Of a DNA stretch of 28,926 bases, positions 1 through 6,636 are shown one piece after another (the first letter of the stretch is position 1; every line of letters starts with the position of its first letter). A model generated the notes under the pieces. It worked only from the letters and a program-made list of their open reading frames with translations, was not told the DNA's origin and did no database searches. Source of the DNA: a virus. The stretch lies in the IMG/VR virus record IMGVR_UViG_3300044691_000255, positions 1 to 28,926 of that record. One strand, 5' to 3'. The translations under genes and the position numbers were made by a program.

Positions 1-410
1 ACGCCGACGCTGAGTTGGATGACGTCGCCGATCTTCAGCCCGTCCGAGAGCCACGAACCGGCGGCGCGGGCCAGCGGATAGACGCCCAGCGTGGCCGCGC
101 TGATCGTCAGGCTGGCGGCGGTGATGGCCGCAGTCGCTGCATAGTCCTTGCGGACCAGGGCGGCGATTTCGAGGTCATAGGACCCCGCCGAAATCTCGCC
201 CGCGAGCGTCCCCTCGACGTGATAGGGGCCCTCGATGGCGCCAGTCGACATCTGGTGGCTGGCGAGTTCGGCCGACGTGTAGGTCTGGCTGATCTTGTTG
301 AGGTCAAGGGTGACGCGGCGCATCAGCTTGGAGCCGGTCGAGCCGGCCGAGCCGAGGGCGGATTGCTTCACACGCTTGATTTGGGTCGAAATGCCCTGAG
401 CAACGGTCAT
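1..410 (-). CDS. Phage tail tube protein (partial, 3' end outside window)
   Basis: The reading frame starts with ATG at 410 and stays open to the left edge, giving about 136 residues that begin MTVAQGISTQIKRVKQSALG. The pattern of a short basic N-terminus, a GxxGS segment, then RRVTLDLNKISQTYTSAEL and an EGTLAGEISAGSYD strand region resembles the tail tube proteins of siphophages (Phage_tube_2-like), which polymerise into the rigid inner tube of the tail. It lies just downstream of the neck and tail-terminator genes, where the tail tube is expected in siphophage gene order. Family assignment is by eye. The C-terminal part cannot be seen. Confidence 0.65.
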   Translation of the reverse strand, partial: MTVAQGISTQIKRVKQSALGSAGSTGSKLMRRVTLDLNKISQTYTSAELASHQMSTGAIEGPYHVEGTLAGEISAGSYDLEIAALVRKDYAATAAITAASLTISAATLGVYPLARAAGSWLSDGLKIGDVIQLSVG

Positions 411-480
411 GGGGTGGTCTCCGATCTATGATGGGGGTGGGGTAGGCTGACGACCGGAGGGGCCGTCGGGCAGCGCCGAA

Positions 481-885
481 CTAGCCGACGATGTGGGCGA
501 AGAATCTGATCCGGACAGGAACCGCCCAGCGGTCGCCATCTACGGAGCCGGGCGTGATCTCCGGCGTGTCGCTGATCGTGGTGTTGATCCCGCCGGACGT
601 GAGGGTGCGCCCGCGGGGGAAGGCCGCCCGGATAAGCTCGGCGCGGGCCGCAGCGGCGGCGGGGCCGGTGTTCAGGGGGTAGCGCAGGGTCACCTGCACG
701 AACCCCTGCTCTAGGTGCGACGGGGCATTTTCGGTGTTCGATGGGCGGGCGAGGAGGATCGCCACGGCCTGATATGGCGTGCCGGCGACTGGCGTGAACG
801 TGACGTTCTCGTAGGCCGTGGAGAGCGCCGGGCTCATCGCCGCCAGCGCACCCTCCAACGCGGCGCGGATCGCGGTGACGCTCAC
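481..885 (-). CDS. Tail terminator-like protein (DUF4128-like)
   Basis: 134 residues. The protein starts with a helix (MSVTAIRAALEGALAAM) followed by beta-rich sequence containing GTPYQAVAILLARPSNTE and ending FFAHIVG. This layout, a helix then an edge-strand domain of about 130 residues, is typical of tail terminator / DUF4128 proteins that cap the tail tube and join it to the head. Its start overlaps the stop of the preceding gp10-like gene by four bases (ATGA, 882-885), and the tail tube gene follows after about 70 bases, which agrees with the role. Family call is moderate, role inferred from order. Confidence 0.6.
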   Translation of the reverse strand: MSVTAIRAALEGALAAMSPALSTAYENVTFTPVAGTPYQAVAILLARPSNTENAPSHLEQGFVQVTLRYPLNTGPAAAAARAELIRAAFPRGRTLTSGGINTTISDTPEITPGSVDGDRWAVPVRIRFFAHIVG

Positions 886-1313
886 GCCGCGACCTTCGCG
901 AAATCCGTGTGGGCGATGTCCACCATCTCGAAGGCGATCACGCCGAGGATGCCGACGGGGGCTTGGCTTGAATGCCCGTATTCGAGAGCCTGAGCGTATT
1001 CGACGGAATTGCTGATGTAGTGCTTAAGTCCGGCGGCCTTGGCGGGCATGTTCTCGATCCCGTTCAGGCTGGTGATGTCGGTTGCAAGTGTCGCGGTCTT
1101 GTCGGGCGCGCCGAGGCCATAATTCCAGTTCGACCTGAACGTCCCTGGTCTGTACGAGGCCGGTGGAGCGCGCATCCAGAGCGTCGGATCGCCCACGGGG
1201 GATAGTTCGTTGATCACCCGGCCCGCGACGTCCGTCACCGTCAGGCGCGTGCCGTCGTCCAGACGGGTCACGACCTTGGCCGTGAAGGCTTGGAGACCCG
1301 CAACCAAGGTCAT
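882..1313 (-). CDS. HK97 gp10-like neck / tail-completion protein
   Basis: 143 residues from the ATG at 1313, which touches the stop of the preceding gene in a TGATG overlap; a longer in-frame extension upstream is Arg/Pro-rich and overlaps two other genes, so it was discarded. The segment LKHYISNSVEYAQALEYGHS followed by QAPVGILGVIAFEM is the characteristic C-terminal signature of HK97 gp10-type proteins, in which an 'EYGxSxQAPxG' stretch follows the conserved 'N..YA..LE'. These proteins sit at the head-tail interface. Position between head-closure and tail-terminator genes fits. Confidence 0.75.
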   Translation of the reverse strand: MTLVAGLQAFTAKVVTRLDDGTRLTVTDVAGRVINELSPVGDPTLWMRAPPASYRPGTFRSNWNYGLGAPDKTATLATDITSLNGIENMPAKAAGLKHYISNSVEYAQALEYGHSSQAPVGILGVIAFEMVDIAHTDFAKVAA

Positions 1314-1579
1314 CAGATCACGCCCAGCCGTCGCGCCTCGGCCACGACCTCGACCATCTCGCGGGGAGCCGTGATGATGAAGTTCGCCTCGCCGAGATCG
1401 TGCCACTCCGTGTCGCTGACGGGAGCCTCGCCCTCTTGGATCGCGGACATCCGGCGGTCCAGGGCGCGGAACGCGGCGCCGTGTCGGCGGGGCAACTCCC
1501 GCCCGACACGCTCCCAATCCGCCAGGAAATCGTTGATCAGATCGCACTCTATGGAAACGGTGAGCATGGTCCGCGCCAT
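1313..1579 (-). CDS. Hypothetical head-tail region protein, 88 aa
   Basis: Starts MARTMLTVSIECDLINDFLADWERVGRELP. It is mostly helical in appearance with an acidic N-terminal half and a C-terminal segment FIITAPREMVEVVAEARRLGVI. I recognise no family. Both its ends join neighbours by one-base TGATG overlaps (1313 and 1579), so it is translationally coupled with the head-tail genes and is very likely expressed with them. A structural or assembly role is inferred only from position. Confidence 0.65.
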   Translation of the reverse strand: MARTMLTVSIECDLINDFLADWERVGRELPRRHGAAFRALDRRMSAIQEGEAPVSDTEWHDLGEANFIITAPREMVEVVAEARRLGVI

Positions 1580-1824
1580 CAGATCGGCCGGCGGATTTCG
1601 TAGCGGCCCTCAAGGCGCTCGCGGGCGATCTCGTCACCCTTCTCCGGGTCGATGTAGATCATGCCCCTGTCGTTCAGCTTGGCGCGGATCAGCCAGCCCT
1701 CGGCGGCGTTGACCTCTTCGGCCTGTGTAACCTCCTGGCCGGTGTCCAGATCGTAGATTTTGAGGCCGTGCCAGTCGTCCGGCGGGCCGCCAGCCTTTGC
1801 GTAGGTGATCGGTTCGCCGCCCAT
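1579..1824 (-). CDS. Hypothetical head-tail region protein, 81 aa
   Basis: The start chosen is the ATG at 1824 (MGGEPITYAKAGGPPDDW), since it overlaps the upstream stop as TGATG; an in-frame ATG seven codons upstream lies inside the previous gene. The sequence contains KIYDLDTGQEVTQAEEVNAA and RGMIYIDPEKGDEIARERLE, which suggests a small beta domain. Similar small proteins with 'D.DTG.ev..v.....eg.l' strands occur in phage head-tail operons, but I cannot name the family. Confidence 0.65.
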   Translation of the reverse strand: MGGEPITYAKAGGPPDDWHGLKIYDLDTGQEVTQAEEVNAAEGWLIRAKLNDRGMIYIDPEKGDEIARERLEGRYEIRRPI

Positions 1825-2264
1825 CACGCCCCCCGGATGTTGCATTCGAAGTACACCGCCACCCCGGCCGGCGAGAGCGGCGCAAGGGCTGTAATCGTCG
1901 CCGTCTTGGTCCCGATCACGTTGCCCGCTCCGTCCAGCACGTCGAACGTCACCGTGTCGTTGGTCTGGGGCGGATCGAGCGGCGTCCCGTCGGCCTTGAA
2001 CGGCGAGAGGAGGAGCTGCTTGTCACCGGCCAGGATCAGGGTGCCGGGCTCATTTCGAACGCCCGACCGGATGAAGGTGGTGTATTCGAACACCGCCCCT
2101 GATCCGGTCTGCGTCGTAGTGACCTGAGGAATGGTTCCGGTGGCCTCGTCATAGTCACCGTTGGTGACGCGGGTCAGGGTGATGGGCTGGCCCTTACCCC
2201 CGCTAGCGATGGGCGCGAGGGCGCGAGCCGCTGACGCTCTGGCGCGGACATCGTAGGCGGTCAC
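1824..2264 (-). CDS. Putative head closure / head-tail adaptor protein
   Basis: 146 residues. The C-terminal two thirds are beta-rich (GSGAVFEYTTFIRSG, TLILAGDKQLLLSPFKADG, DTVTFDVLDGAGNVIGTKTA), resembling head-closure or stopper proteins that seal the portal-adaptor complex, where a loop and small beta barrel follow a short helix. The motif of 'VTR.tnGdYDeatGti' near residue 30 is common in this group (phage protein reading like 'itR...g.yd..tg....'). The ATG overlaps the previous gene by four bases (2261-2264). Family not certain. Confidence 0.55.
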   Translation of the reverse strand: MTAYDVRARASAARALAPIASGGKGQPITLTRVTNGDYDEATGTIPQVTTTQTGSGAVFEYTTFIRSGVRNEPGTLILAGDKQLLLSPFKADGTPLDPPQTNDTVTFDVLDGAGNVIGTKTATITALAPLSPAGVAVYFECNIRGA

Positions 2265-2461
2265 GGCTTTCCGCTCAGATCATGGTGGCGGCGAATGATA
2301 TCGAGGCAGAGGCTCGGGAAGCGATATTCGCCAACTTGGCGGCCGTTCAGCCACGCGCAAGTAACGGCGGCGTCGGCCGGATGCATGTCCACCACCAGCA
2401 TGTCCGGGCCGCCGCTCGCCAGGCGCACGCGCGTTCCTATGGGGTAGCAGAACCCGGTCAT
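2261..2461 (-). CDS. DUF2158 (YodC-type) small protein
   Basis: 66 residues. The pattern 'GTRVRLASGGPDMLVVD' followed by 'VTCAWLNGRQVGEYRFP' matches DUF2158 / YodC proteins, whose hallmark is 'GD.V.LKSGGP.MTV' with a later 'V.C.W..G....F...L'. These are small SH3-like beta barrels of unknown function found in many bacteria and phages. Here it is coupled by ATGA overlaps to the connector gene upstream (2458) and the head-closure gene downstream (2264), an unusual address inside a structural operon. Confidence 0.75.
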   Translation of the reverse strand: MTGFCYPIGTRVRLASGGPDMLVVDMHPADAAVTCAWLNGRQVGEYRFPSLCLDIIRRHHDLSGKP

Positions 2462-2979
2462 GCCCGAACCAAGCCGACATTCGACCCGCCGGCCTTGAAC
2501 AGCGGCGAAAGCAGGTTGTCCACGGCCGGAAAGCGGGGCGATTGGCTGGAGTTGGTATCGTACTCGGTCTCAAGCTGGCCGACCTTCTCGCGCTTAATGC
2601 CGCGCTGGAGATCCGGCGCCAGATCGCCGAGCGTCGCGATCCTCGTCATCAACTCCGATTGGGCGTTCCCTACCTCGACCGGAACCGTGTCGCTCGGATA
2701 GAAGGCCGCGTATTGCTGGAAACCGCCAGGCGCATCGCGCTTGGCGACCTCGTAGCGCGGCCAGTCCAGGGCCTGTTCGGCGGTCTTCCGGAACCCGGCC
2801 CACTTGGTGCGGTAGGCCTGCCCGATGTAGTCGGTGGCCTTGCGGGCCTGCTGTTCCAGCACCGTGTCATCGGTCGAAAAGGCGATGCCGCGGGCGATGC
2901 AGTAGGTCTTGTGATCGGCGACGGAGCGGTAGGCCTCCGCGTCGGGCTTGCCGGTGCCGTCTTCAATGATCAGACTCAT
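2458..2979 (-). CDS. Head-tail connector, 'DnaT-like ssDNA-binding' phage family
   Basis: 173 residues from the ATG at 2979, which overlaps the upstream stop by four bases; a longer in-frame reading upstream lies over the previous gene. The N-terminus (SLIIEDGTGKPDAEAYRSVADHK) and the helical segment 'LEQQARKATDYIGQAYRTKW' with 'ALDWPRY' match the phage family labelled 'putative DnaT-like ssDNA binding protein' (DnaT_2), which in structural operons behaves as the head-tail adaptor of the gp6/gp15 kind. The location just after the capsid genes supports the structural reading over a replication role. Confidence 0.75.
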   Translation of the reverse strand: MSLIIEDGTGKPDAEAYRSVADHKTYCIARGIAFSTDDTVLEQQARKATDYIGQAYRTKWAGFRKTAEQALDWPRYEVAKRDAPGGFQQYAAFYPSDTVPVEVGNAQSELMTRIATLGDLAPDLQRGIKREKVGQLETEYDTNSSQSPRFPAVDNLLSPLFKAGGSNVGLVRA

Positions 2980-3203
2980 CGCGTCACCCGGTTGTTGACG
3001 ATGAAGTTCTGCGCCCACGCCAGCAGGATGAGCGTGTCGCCAGCACCGCCTGAGCCGCAAACCTCGATGTCGCCGCTGTCGGTCTCGCCCACCAGAACCA
3101 GGGCGCGATACTTGCCCGCCGCCTCTGTGAGAATCTGGTCCGGCTTGACGATGAAGCCGTCCCCGACCCCTGCTGGGTGCAGGGTGACGATGTTGTCGCT
3201 CAA
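2976..3203 (-). CDS. Hypothetical protein, 75 aa, TTG start
   Basis: The TTG at 3203 is preferred: it overlaps the upstream stop as TTGA, and a GTGAGGGT Shine-Dalgarno-like stretch lies about five bases upstream. An ATG at 3248 would overlap the previous gene by 49 bases. The protein (SDNIVTLHPAGVGDGFIVKP, then a 'GGAGDTLILLAWAQNF' segment) is probably a small beta-alpha domain. No family recognised. It is coupled to the connector gene by ATGA at 2976-2979. Confidence 0.6.
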   Translation of the reverse strand: MSDNIVTLHPAGVGDGFIVKPDQILTEAAGKYRALVLVGETDSGDIEVCGSGGAGDTLILLAWAQNFIVNNRVTR

Positions 3204-3397
3204 TGCACCCTCACCGTCTGATATTGGTCGAGCCGATCGCTGAACCACATACGCCCGGCGCCGCAGACGAAGCTGACCGCATCGGCGAGGTCGTCGGTCT
3301 CATCGCCCCACGCGTCGAACAGGTTGGTGATCGGCACGGTTGAGCCGTCTGTGAGGAAGGCCAGACGCTGCGGTACGCTGAGCGCCTGGATGTCCAT
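3200..3397 (-). CDS. Hypothetical protein, 65 aa
   Basis: Reads MDIQALSVPQRLAFLTDGST, then ITNLFDAWGDETDDLADAVS and FVCGAGRMWFSDRLDQY. A notable feature is the central acidic helix (DETDDLADA). Proteins with 'tnlfD..GdeTdD...A...v...g.w' occur in phage head operons just after the capsid gene, but I can assign no function. It begins five bases after the HeH gene stop and is coupled to the next gene. Confidence 0.6.
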   Translation of the reverse strand: MDIQALSVPQRLAFLTDGSTVPITNLFDAWGDETDDLADAVSFVCGAGRMWFSDRLDQYQTVRVH

Positions 3398-3402
3398 CGG
3401 AC

Positions 3403-3693
3403 CTACTCCGCAGCCGCCTCTTCGGCCGCCAGTTCCAGCGCCGCGACGATATCGGCCTTCTTCGCCGCATCGCCGAGATCGACGCCTCGCTCGGCCGCGA
3501 GGGCCTTCAGAGCGGCGACGGTCAGGTCAGCGAGCGCAGGCTCGCCCGCGGCTTCGGCCTGGCCGAGATCGTCGGCGCCGGGCGTCTGGTCAGCCGCGCG
3601 CGCCCAGCCGAGCTTGAGATGGCTCTCCAGGCAAGTGGGGTGAACGGAGATGTGCGCGCCATCTTTGGCGACGCGGATCAGGGTGTCGGACAT
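3403..3693 (-). CDS. HeH/LEM-domain phage protein
   Basis: 96 residues. The C-terminal half reads LADLTVAALKALAAERGVDL then 'DAAKKADIVAALE', a helix-extended loop-helix (HeH/LEM/SAP-like) domain in which 'lT..eLkalAeerGidl...kkkaelia.l' is the signature. Such domains sit in small phage proteins encoded next to the major capsid protein. The N-terminal part (MSDTLIRVAKDGAHISVHPT, LESHLKLGWARA) resembles the short head-protein module that often precedes it. A GGAG ribosome site lies about six bases before the ATG. Confidence 0.75.
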   Translation of the reverse strand: MSDTLIRVAKDGAHISVHPTCLESHLKLGWARAADQTPGADDLGQAEAAGEPALADLTVAALKALAAERGVDLGDAAKKADIVAALELAAEEAAAE

Positions 3694-3712
3694 GGGGACT
3701 CCGGGCTGTTGC

Positions 3713-3727
3713 GCCCGATGACCGGGC
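3713..3727. repeat. Short dyad between HNH and HeH genes
   Basis: GCCCG and CGGGC arms flank a five-base loop (ATGAC). It lies in the 39-base gap downstream of the HNH gene and just upstream of the HeH gene. No T-run follows in either direction, so it is not a convincing terminator. Confidence 0.3.
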
Positions 3728-3732
3728 TAGGA

Positions 3733-4395
3733 TTATGCGGCCTTCGCGCGCTTCGTTGCCCAGGCCTTGTGGGCTCTGGCGTTGCGCTCGGCTGATGTCT
3801 GGCTGGCCGCGAACTGGGTCAGTTTTTCGATGGTCTCTGGCGTGTGCTTTCGGGCGAGCGCGGCGGCGCGCATCTTCGCCTTGGTTTCCTCGGAGTGCTG
3901 GCGGCCAGTCATCGGGCTTGGGCGGCCCTTCAGTGCGGCGGAAGTGGCGGCGCGGTGCTCGGCGGACTTGGGCTTACCGCGAGTAGCGGCCGACATGTTG
4001 GCGCGATGCAGATCAGTCTGCGGACGCCCGGTGTTGGCGTTCCACATCTTCTGCATCACGGCGCGGTCACGCGGCACACCCTTGCGGGCCTCGCTTAGCG
4101 ACTTCGCCACCAAGCGGCGGCCCCAACCGAAGAGCTTGTTATTGGGCCGTCGTCCGCCGTGGTTCATCGACATGGCTTGCAGTGCGAAGACTAGGCCGTG
4201 GTTTCCTGGGTGCATTTTCACCAGCAGCTTGTGCGCGATGAAGTGCTCCTCGGCGGTGAGCCGCACGATATTCTCGTCGACGTCCAGACCACCCAGGGTC
4301 GTCGGGACGACGTGGTGACGCTCGGTGTAAACATCACCCAGGTCGCGATAGTAGGCTCGCGCCATGAGCGCGTCGTAATGTTTCTGGTAGTCCAT
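3733..4395 (-). CDS. HNH homing endonuclease with NUMOD3-type repeats
   Basis: 220 residues. An HNH core is visible at residues 24-56 (TERHHVVPTTLGGLDVDENI, then VRLTAEEHFIAHKLL), with the paired histidines at 27-28, an asparagine at 42 and H51/H55. The C-terminal half holds repeated helical 'S...R...S...kGR' units (GRPQTDLHRANMSAATRGKP, SAEHRAATSAALKGRPSP, SEETKAKMRAAA) typical of NUMOD3 DNA-binding motifs in homing endonucleases. It stands between the capsid gene and the HeH gene, which in related phages are normally adjacent, so it looks like an inserted selfish gene. Codon wobble is less GC-biased than in neighbouring structural genes. Confidence 0.85.
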   Translation of the reverse strand: MDYQKHYDALMARAYYRDLGDVYTERHHVVPTTLGGLDVDENIVRLTAEEHFIAHKLLVKMHPGNHGLVFALQAMSMNHGGRRPNNKLFGWGRRLVAKSLSEARKGVPRDRAVMQKMWNANTGRPQTDLHRANMSAATRGKPKSAEHRAATSAALKGRPSPMTGRQHSEETKAKMRAAALARKHTPETIEKLTQFAASQTSAERNARAHKAWATKRAKAA

Positions 4396-4403
4396 GCGGC
4401 GTC

Positions 4404-4433
4404 CTGGCGGTTGATTATGAAACCAACCGCCAG
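4404..4433. repeat. Perfect 10-bp inverted repeat between capsid and HNH genes
   Basis: CTGGCGGTTG (4404-4413) and CAACCGCCAG (4424-4433) are exact reverse complements around a 10-base loop. The hairpin lies 30 bases beyond the capsid stop and ends just before the HNH start codon. There is no T-run on either side, so a simple intrinsic terminator is unlikely. It could limit translation of the endonuclease, stabilise the capsid mRNA 3' end, or mark the insertion boundary. Confidence 0.6.
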
Positions 4434-4463
4434 TGTATCGCAGGTAATCAGGTTAGTCGAATA

Positions 4464-5627
4464 CTAACCCATCAGAGTGGCGATGTGGGAGTCTTTGATG
4501 GCTTGGTAGCCCCATGCAACTCTCACGTGGTAGACCAACTGCATAAATTGGCGATATACTGCAATCTCGTAAGTAATCCCAGTAACGGGATCAGTAACGA
4601 GCATGGTGTCGTCCGCCATGTCCATGGCCTTGCCGTCGGGACCGATCGGCATCTGCGGCGGGCGGGTGATCAGCATGATCGCCGAGCGGGAGAAGGCCAC
4701 GTTCGGCGTATAGGTGCCGCCCACGGTCATGGCGTTGGCGGTGGCGATGACCACGCGCGCGCCGGGGCTGTTCAGGGTGATCGTACCGGCCGCCGCGACG
4801 CCGGTTCCAACGACGTACTTGTTGTTGGCGTCGGCCGCGAACGTGACCACGCCGCCCGCAAGCACGGTGCCGGTGCCGGTGACCAACGCGATGTCCGTGA
4901 CGCCCATGGCGGTCGAGCCGGAGGTGACGTAGGACGCGCCCGTGCCTGCGGCGACGGCGGAGATCGCACCCGAATTGCGGATCGCGAAGCCTTCCAGGCG
5001 GTCGGTCATGCCGTTACGCAGCATGTCCGCGGAGCCCGCCTCGTTGACCTTGAACAGGCCGCTCTGCTTGCCGCGCAGCTTGGCGATGGCCGCCGAGCCG
5101 AGCACGATCTGCAGGTCGTCCTGCGGGGCGCCGTTGTCATCGAGGATGCGGCGGGTCTCGGCCAGGTCGGAGAGATCGACCGCGGTGCCGAACGGCGTGG
5201 TGCCGGCGGTCCCGTAGGCGCGAGAGCTGTTCTTGTAGGCGGTGTCGTGGAGGTCCGCCTCCATCTGGTTGCGCAGCGCGCGGAACGCCTGGGCGAACTG
5301 GCCGACCAGGATTCCGTTGTAGCTGCCCGCGTTGATCAGACCCTTCTGCTCCTCGCCGTTCCAGCGGATCGGAACGTGCTTGGACTTGGAGATGGTCATC
5401 GACACGTTGGTGATCGTCTGGTCGCCGGTGTCGGGCGCCGAGACGGCGGGGGTGTTGTCCGCCAGGGTCGCGGACGGCGTGATCGGAACCAGGATCGTCT
5501 GGTCCTTCGCCGCGCGTTCGGCGCTGGTGTTGCGCGTGACGGCGGAGATATAGCCGGTCTGTTCGACGGAGACGACGTCAAGCGCCTCGTAGATGGTCGG
5601 AGTCAGGGACGTGAGGGTGTTGGCCAC
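4464..5627 (-). CDS. Major capsid protein (P22 coat / gp5-like family)
   Basis: 387 residues with a GTG start at 5627, preceded by AAAGGA eight bases upstream. The order of motifs fits P22-type coat proteins with an HK97 fold: N-terminal 'VSVEQTGYISAVTRN', then 'ILVPITPSATLADNTPA', a helix 'ALRNQMEADLHDTAYKNSSR', the strand-helix 'LDDNGAPQDDLQIVLGSAAI', then 'MTDRLEGFAIRNSGAI', a variable insertion of about 90 Gly/Ala/Thr-rich residues, and the C-terminal 'MLVTDPVTGITYEIAVYRQF'. It follows scaffold and portal genes in the correct order. The last 45 codons or so (4464-4604) change abruptly to A/T-ending codons, unlike the rest of the gene. Confidence 0.85.
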   Translation of the reverse strand: MANTLTSLTPTIYEALDVVSVEQTGYISAVTRNTSAERAAKDQTILVPITPSATLADNTPAVSAPDTGDQTITNVSMTISKSKHVPIRWNGEEQKGLINAGSYNGILVGQFAQAFRALRNQMEADLHDTAYKNSSRAYGTAGTTPFGTAVDLSDLAETRRILDDNGAPQDDLQIVLGSAAIAKLRGKQSGLFKVNEAGSADMLRNGMTDRLEGFAIRNSGAISAVAAGTGASYVTSGSTAMGVTDIALVTGTGTVLAGGVVTFAADANNKYVVGTGVAAAGTITLNSPGARVVIATANAMTVGGTYTPNVAFSRSAIMLITRPPQMPIGPDGKAMDMADDTMLVTDPVTGITYEIAVYRQFMQLVYHVRVAWGYQAIKDSHIATLMG

Positions 5628-5677
5628 GGGAGTGGTCCTTTCAGGGCTGATGATGCTGCGGGAGGGGGATTTCTCAG

Positions 5678-5701
5678 GGGGTCATCCGACCCGTCGCACC
5701 G
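5678..5701. repeat. Intergenic repeat copy A, upstream of capsid gene
   Basis: On the plus strand it begins GGGGTCATCCGACCCG and continues with GC-rich sequence ending near a CATCCG. The GGGTC/GACCC arms form a small hairpin. A second copy lies upstream of the scaffold gene at 6560-6583. It sits in the 117-base leader between the scaffold stop and the capsid GTG start; nothing else is seen in that leader besides the capsid ribosome site. Confidence 0.5.
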
Positions 5702-5744
5702 TCAGCCCATCCGGGCCTTCGGCGGGTAGTTCTGGTGGTCGGGC

Positions 5745-6530
5745 CTACGCTTCGGTGAGCGTGAAGCCCTCTTTCATTTTCGCCATCTGGTCGGCCGGCG
5801 GGAGCTTCTCGAATTGGCTGCGCGGCAAGGTCTTGGCCCCGCCGGCTGCACCGCCGTTCGCCGCGCCACCGCCCGCGCCCATCTGACCCTTTAGGATGTG
5901 ATCCTTGTAGGGGTCAGCGGAGATCAGGATTTCCAGCGCCTCGTCGAAGCTGGCCGACTCGCCGGTGACGCGGCTGAAGATTTGCGTGCCGCTGGCGTCA
6001 TAGGCGACGACTTTGCCGTCCTCGATCTTGAAGTTGCCGCCGTAGGTCTTCTCCAGCATGGGCGGCGGAACCGCGACCTTCTCGGCGACGAACTTCGACC
6101 GGGCGAACGCGCCGCCGATCATCTCGCCGACGATCTGGGTTTGCAGCTTGCCGTTGTCGGTCGTCAGCGCCGCGATCTGGTCGTCGCGCGCCTTCAGGGC
6201 GGCGGCCGACGCCTCTTCCGCGGCCTTCTTGGCGCCGGCGCGGATCTCGTCGACCTTACCGGCCGCCACGAGTTCGCCGTCCTTGATGTTGGCGACGGTC
6301 TCCAGCGCCTTCAGGGCGACGGCGGGGTCGGCGATGCCCTCGAACGGCTTCAGCTTGGCCTCGGCTTCGTCCTTGGCCTTGCGGTGGCCGGCGTTCTCGG
6401 TCGTCAGGTCGCGGACGCGGCCATAGAGCTGACCGCCGTCGATGGGAAATTCCTTGCCGTCGTCGGCGACATAGACGGGCTTTCCGTCCACGAGCACGGC
6501 GTGGCCATCGTCATCCAGTTTCAGTTTCAT
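5745..6530 (-). CDS. Putative capsid scaffold protein (DUF6651-like)
   Basis: 261 residues from the ATG at 6530 (MKLKLDDDGHAVLVDGKPVY), which has AGGA eight bases upstream; an ATG six codons earlier has no clear ribosome site. Residues 1-45 form a beta-like 'D..G..v..dGKPVYV.ddG.E...D' module, followed by a long charged coiled coil (about 45-140, with AEAKLKPFEGI, KKAAEEASAAALKARDDQIA), then a C-terminal domain with FARSKFVAEKVAVPPPMLE, YGGNFKIEDGKVVAYDASG and a Gly/Ala-rich hinge before 'LPRSQFEKLPPADQMAKMKE'. This is the usual layout of phage scaffolds encoded between portal and capsid; the family label is from memory. Confidence 0.75.
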   Translation of the reverse strand: MKLKLDDDGHAVLVDGKPVYVADDGKEFPIDGGQLYGRVRDLTTENAGHRKAKDEAEAKLKPFEGIADPAVALKALETVANIKDGELVAAGKVDEIRAGAKKAAEEASAAALKARDDQIAALTTDNGKLQTQIVGEMIGGAFARSKFVAEKVAVPPPMLEKTYGGNFKIEDGKVVAYDASGTQIFSRVTGESASFDEALEILISADPYKDHILKGQMGAGGGAANGGAAGGAKTLPRSQFEKLPPADQMAKMKEGFTLTEA

Positions 6531-6559
6531 GGTGGTCTTCCTGGGCATCCGCCCGATTT

Positions 6560-6583
6560 GGGGTCATCAGACCCGATGCGCCG
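6560..6583. repeat. Intergenic repeat copy B, upstream of scaffold gene
   Basis: Begins GGGGTCATCAGACCCG and continues with GC(A/G)CCG, matching the copy at 5678-5701 at about 19 of 24 positions. It lies about 30 bases upstream of the scaffold ATG, with the same orientation relative to transcription as copy A has to the capsid gene. Confidence 0.5.
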
Positions 6584-6622
6584 GGCTGCATCCGCAGGGA
6601 CCGGCCGATCTTCTTGTGCTAC

Positions 6623-6636
6623 GCATTCGCGAATGC
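6623..6636. promoter_or_regulatory. 14-bp perfect palindrome in scaffold-portal gap
   Basis: GCATTCGCGAATGC is an exact 14-base palindrome. It covers the start codon (6633) of the small plus-strand ORF and lies in the 266-base gap between the portal stop and the scaffold start. This could be an operator or a protein-binding site. No protein partner is identifiable. Confidence 0.4.

Noticed and set aside
4485-5729. Long plus-strand ORF of 414 residues opposite the capsid gene
   Set aside because: It is a typical high-GC antisense shadow with Arg/Gly/Val-rich sequence. The opposing frame matches the capsid family.
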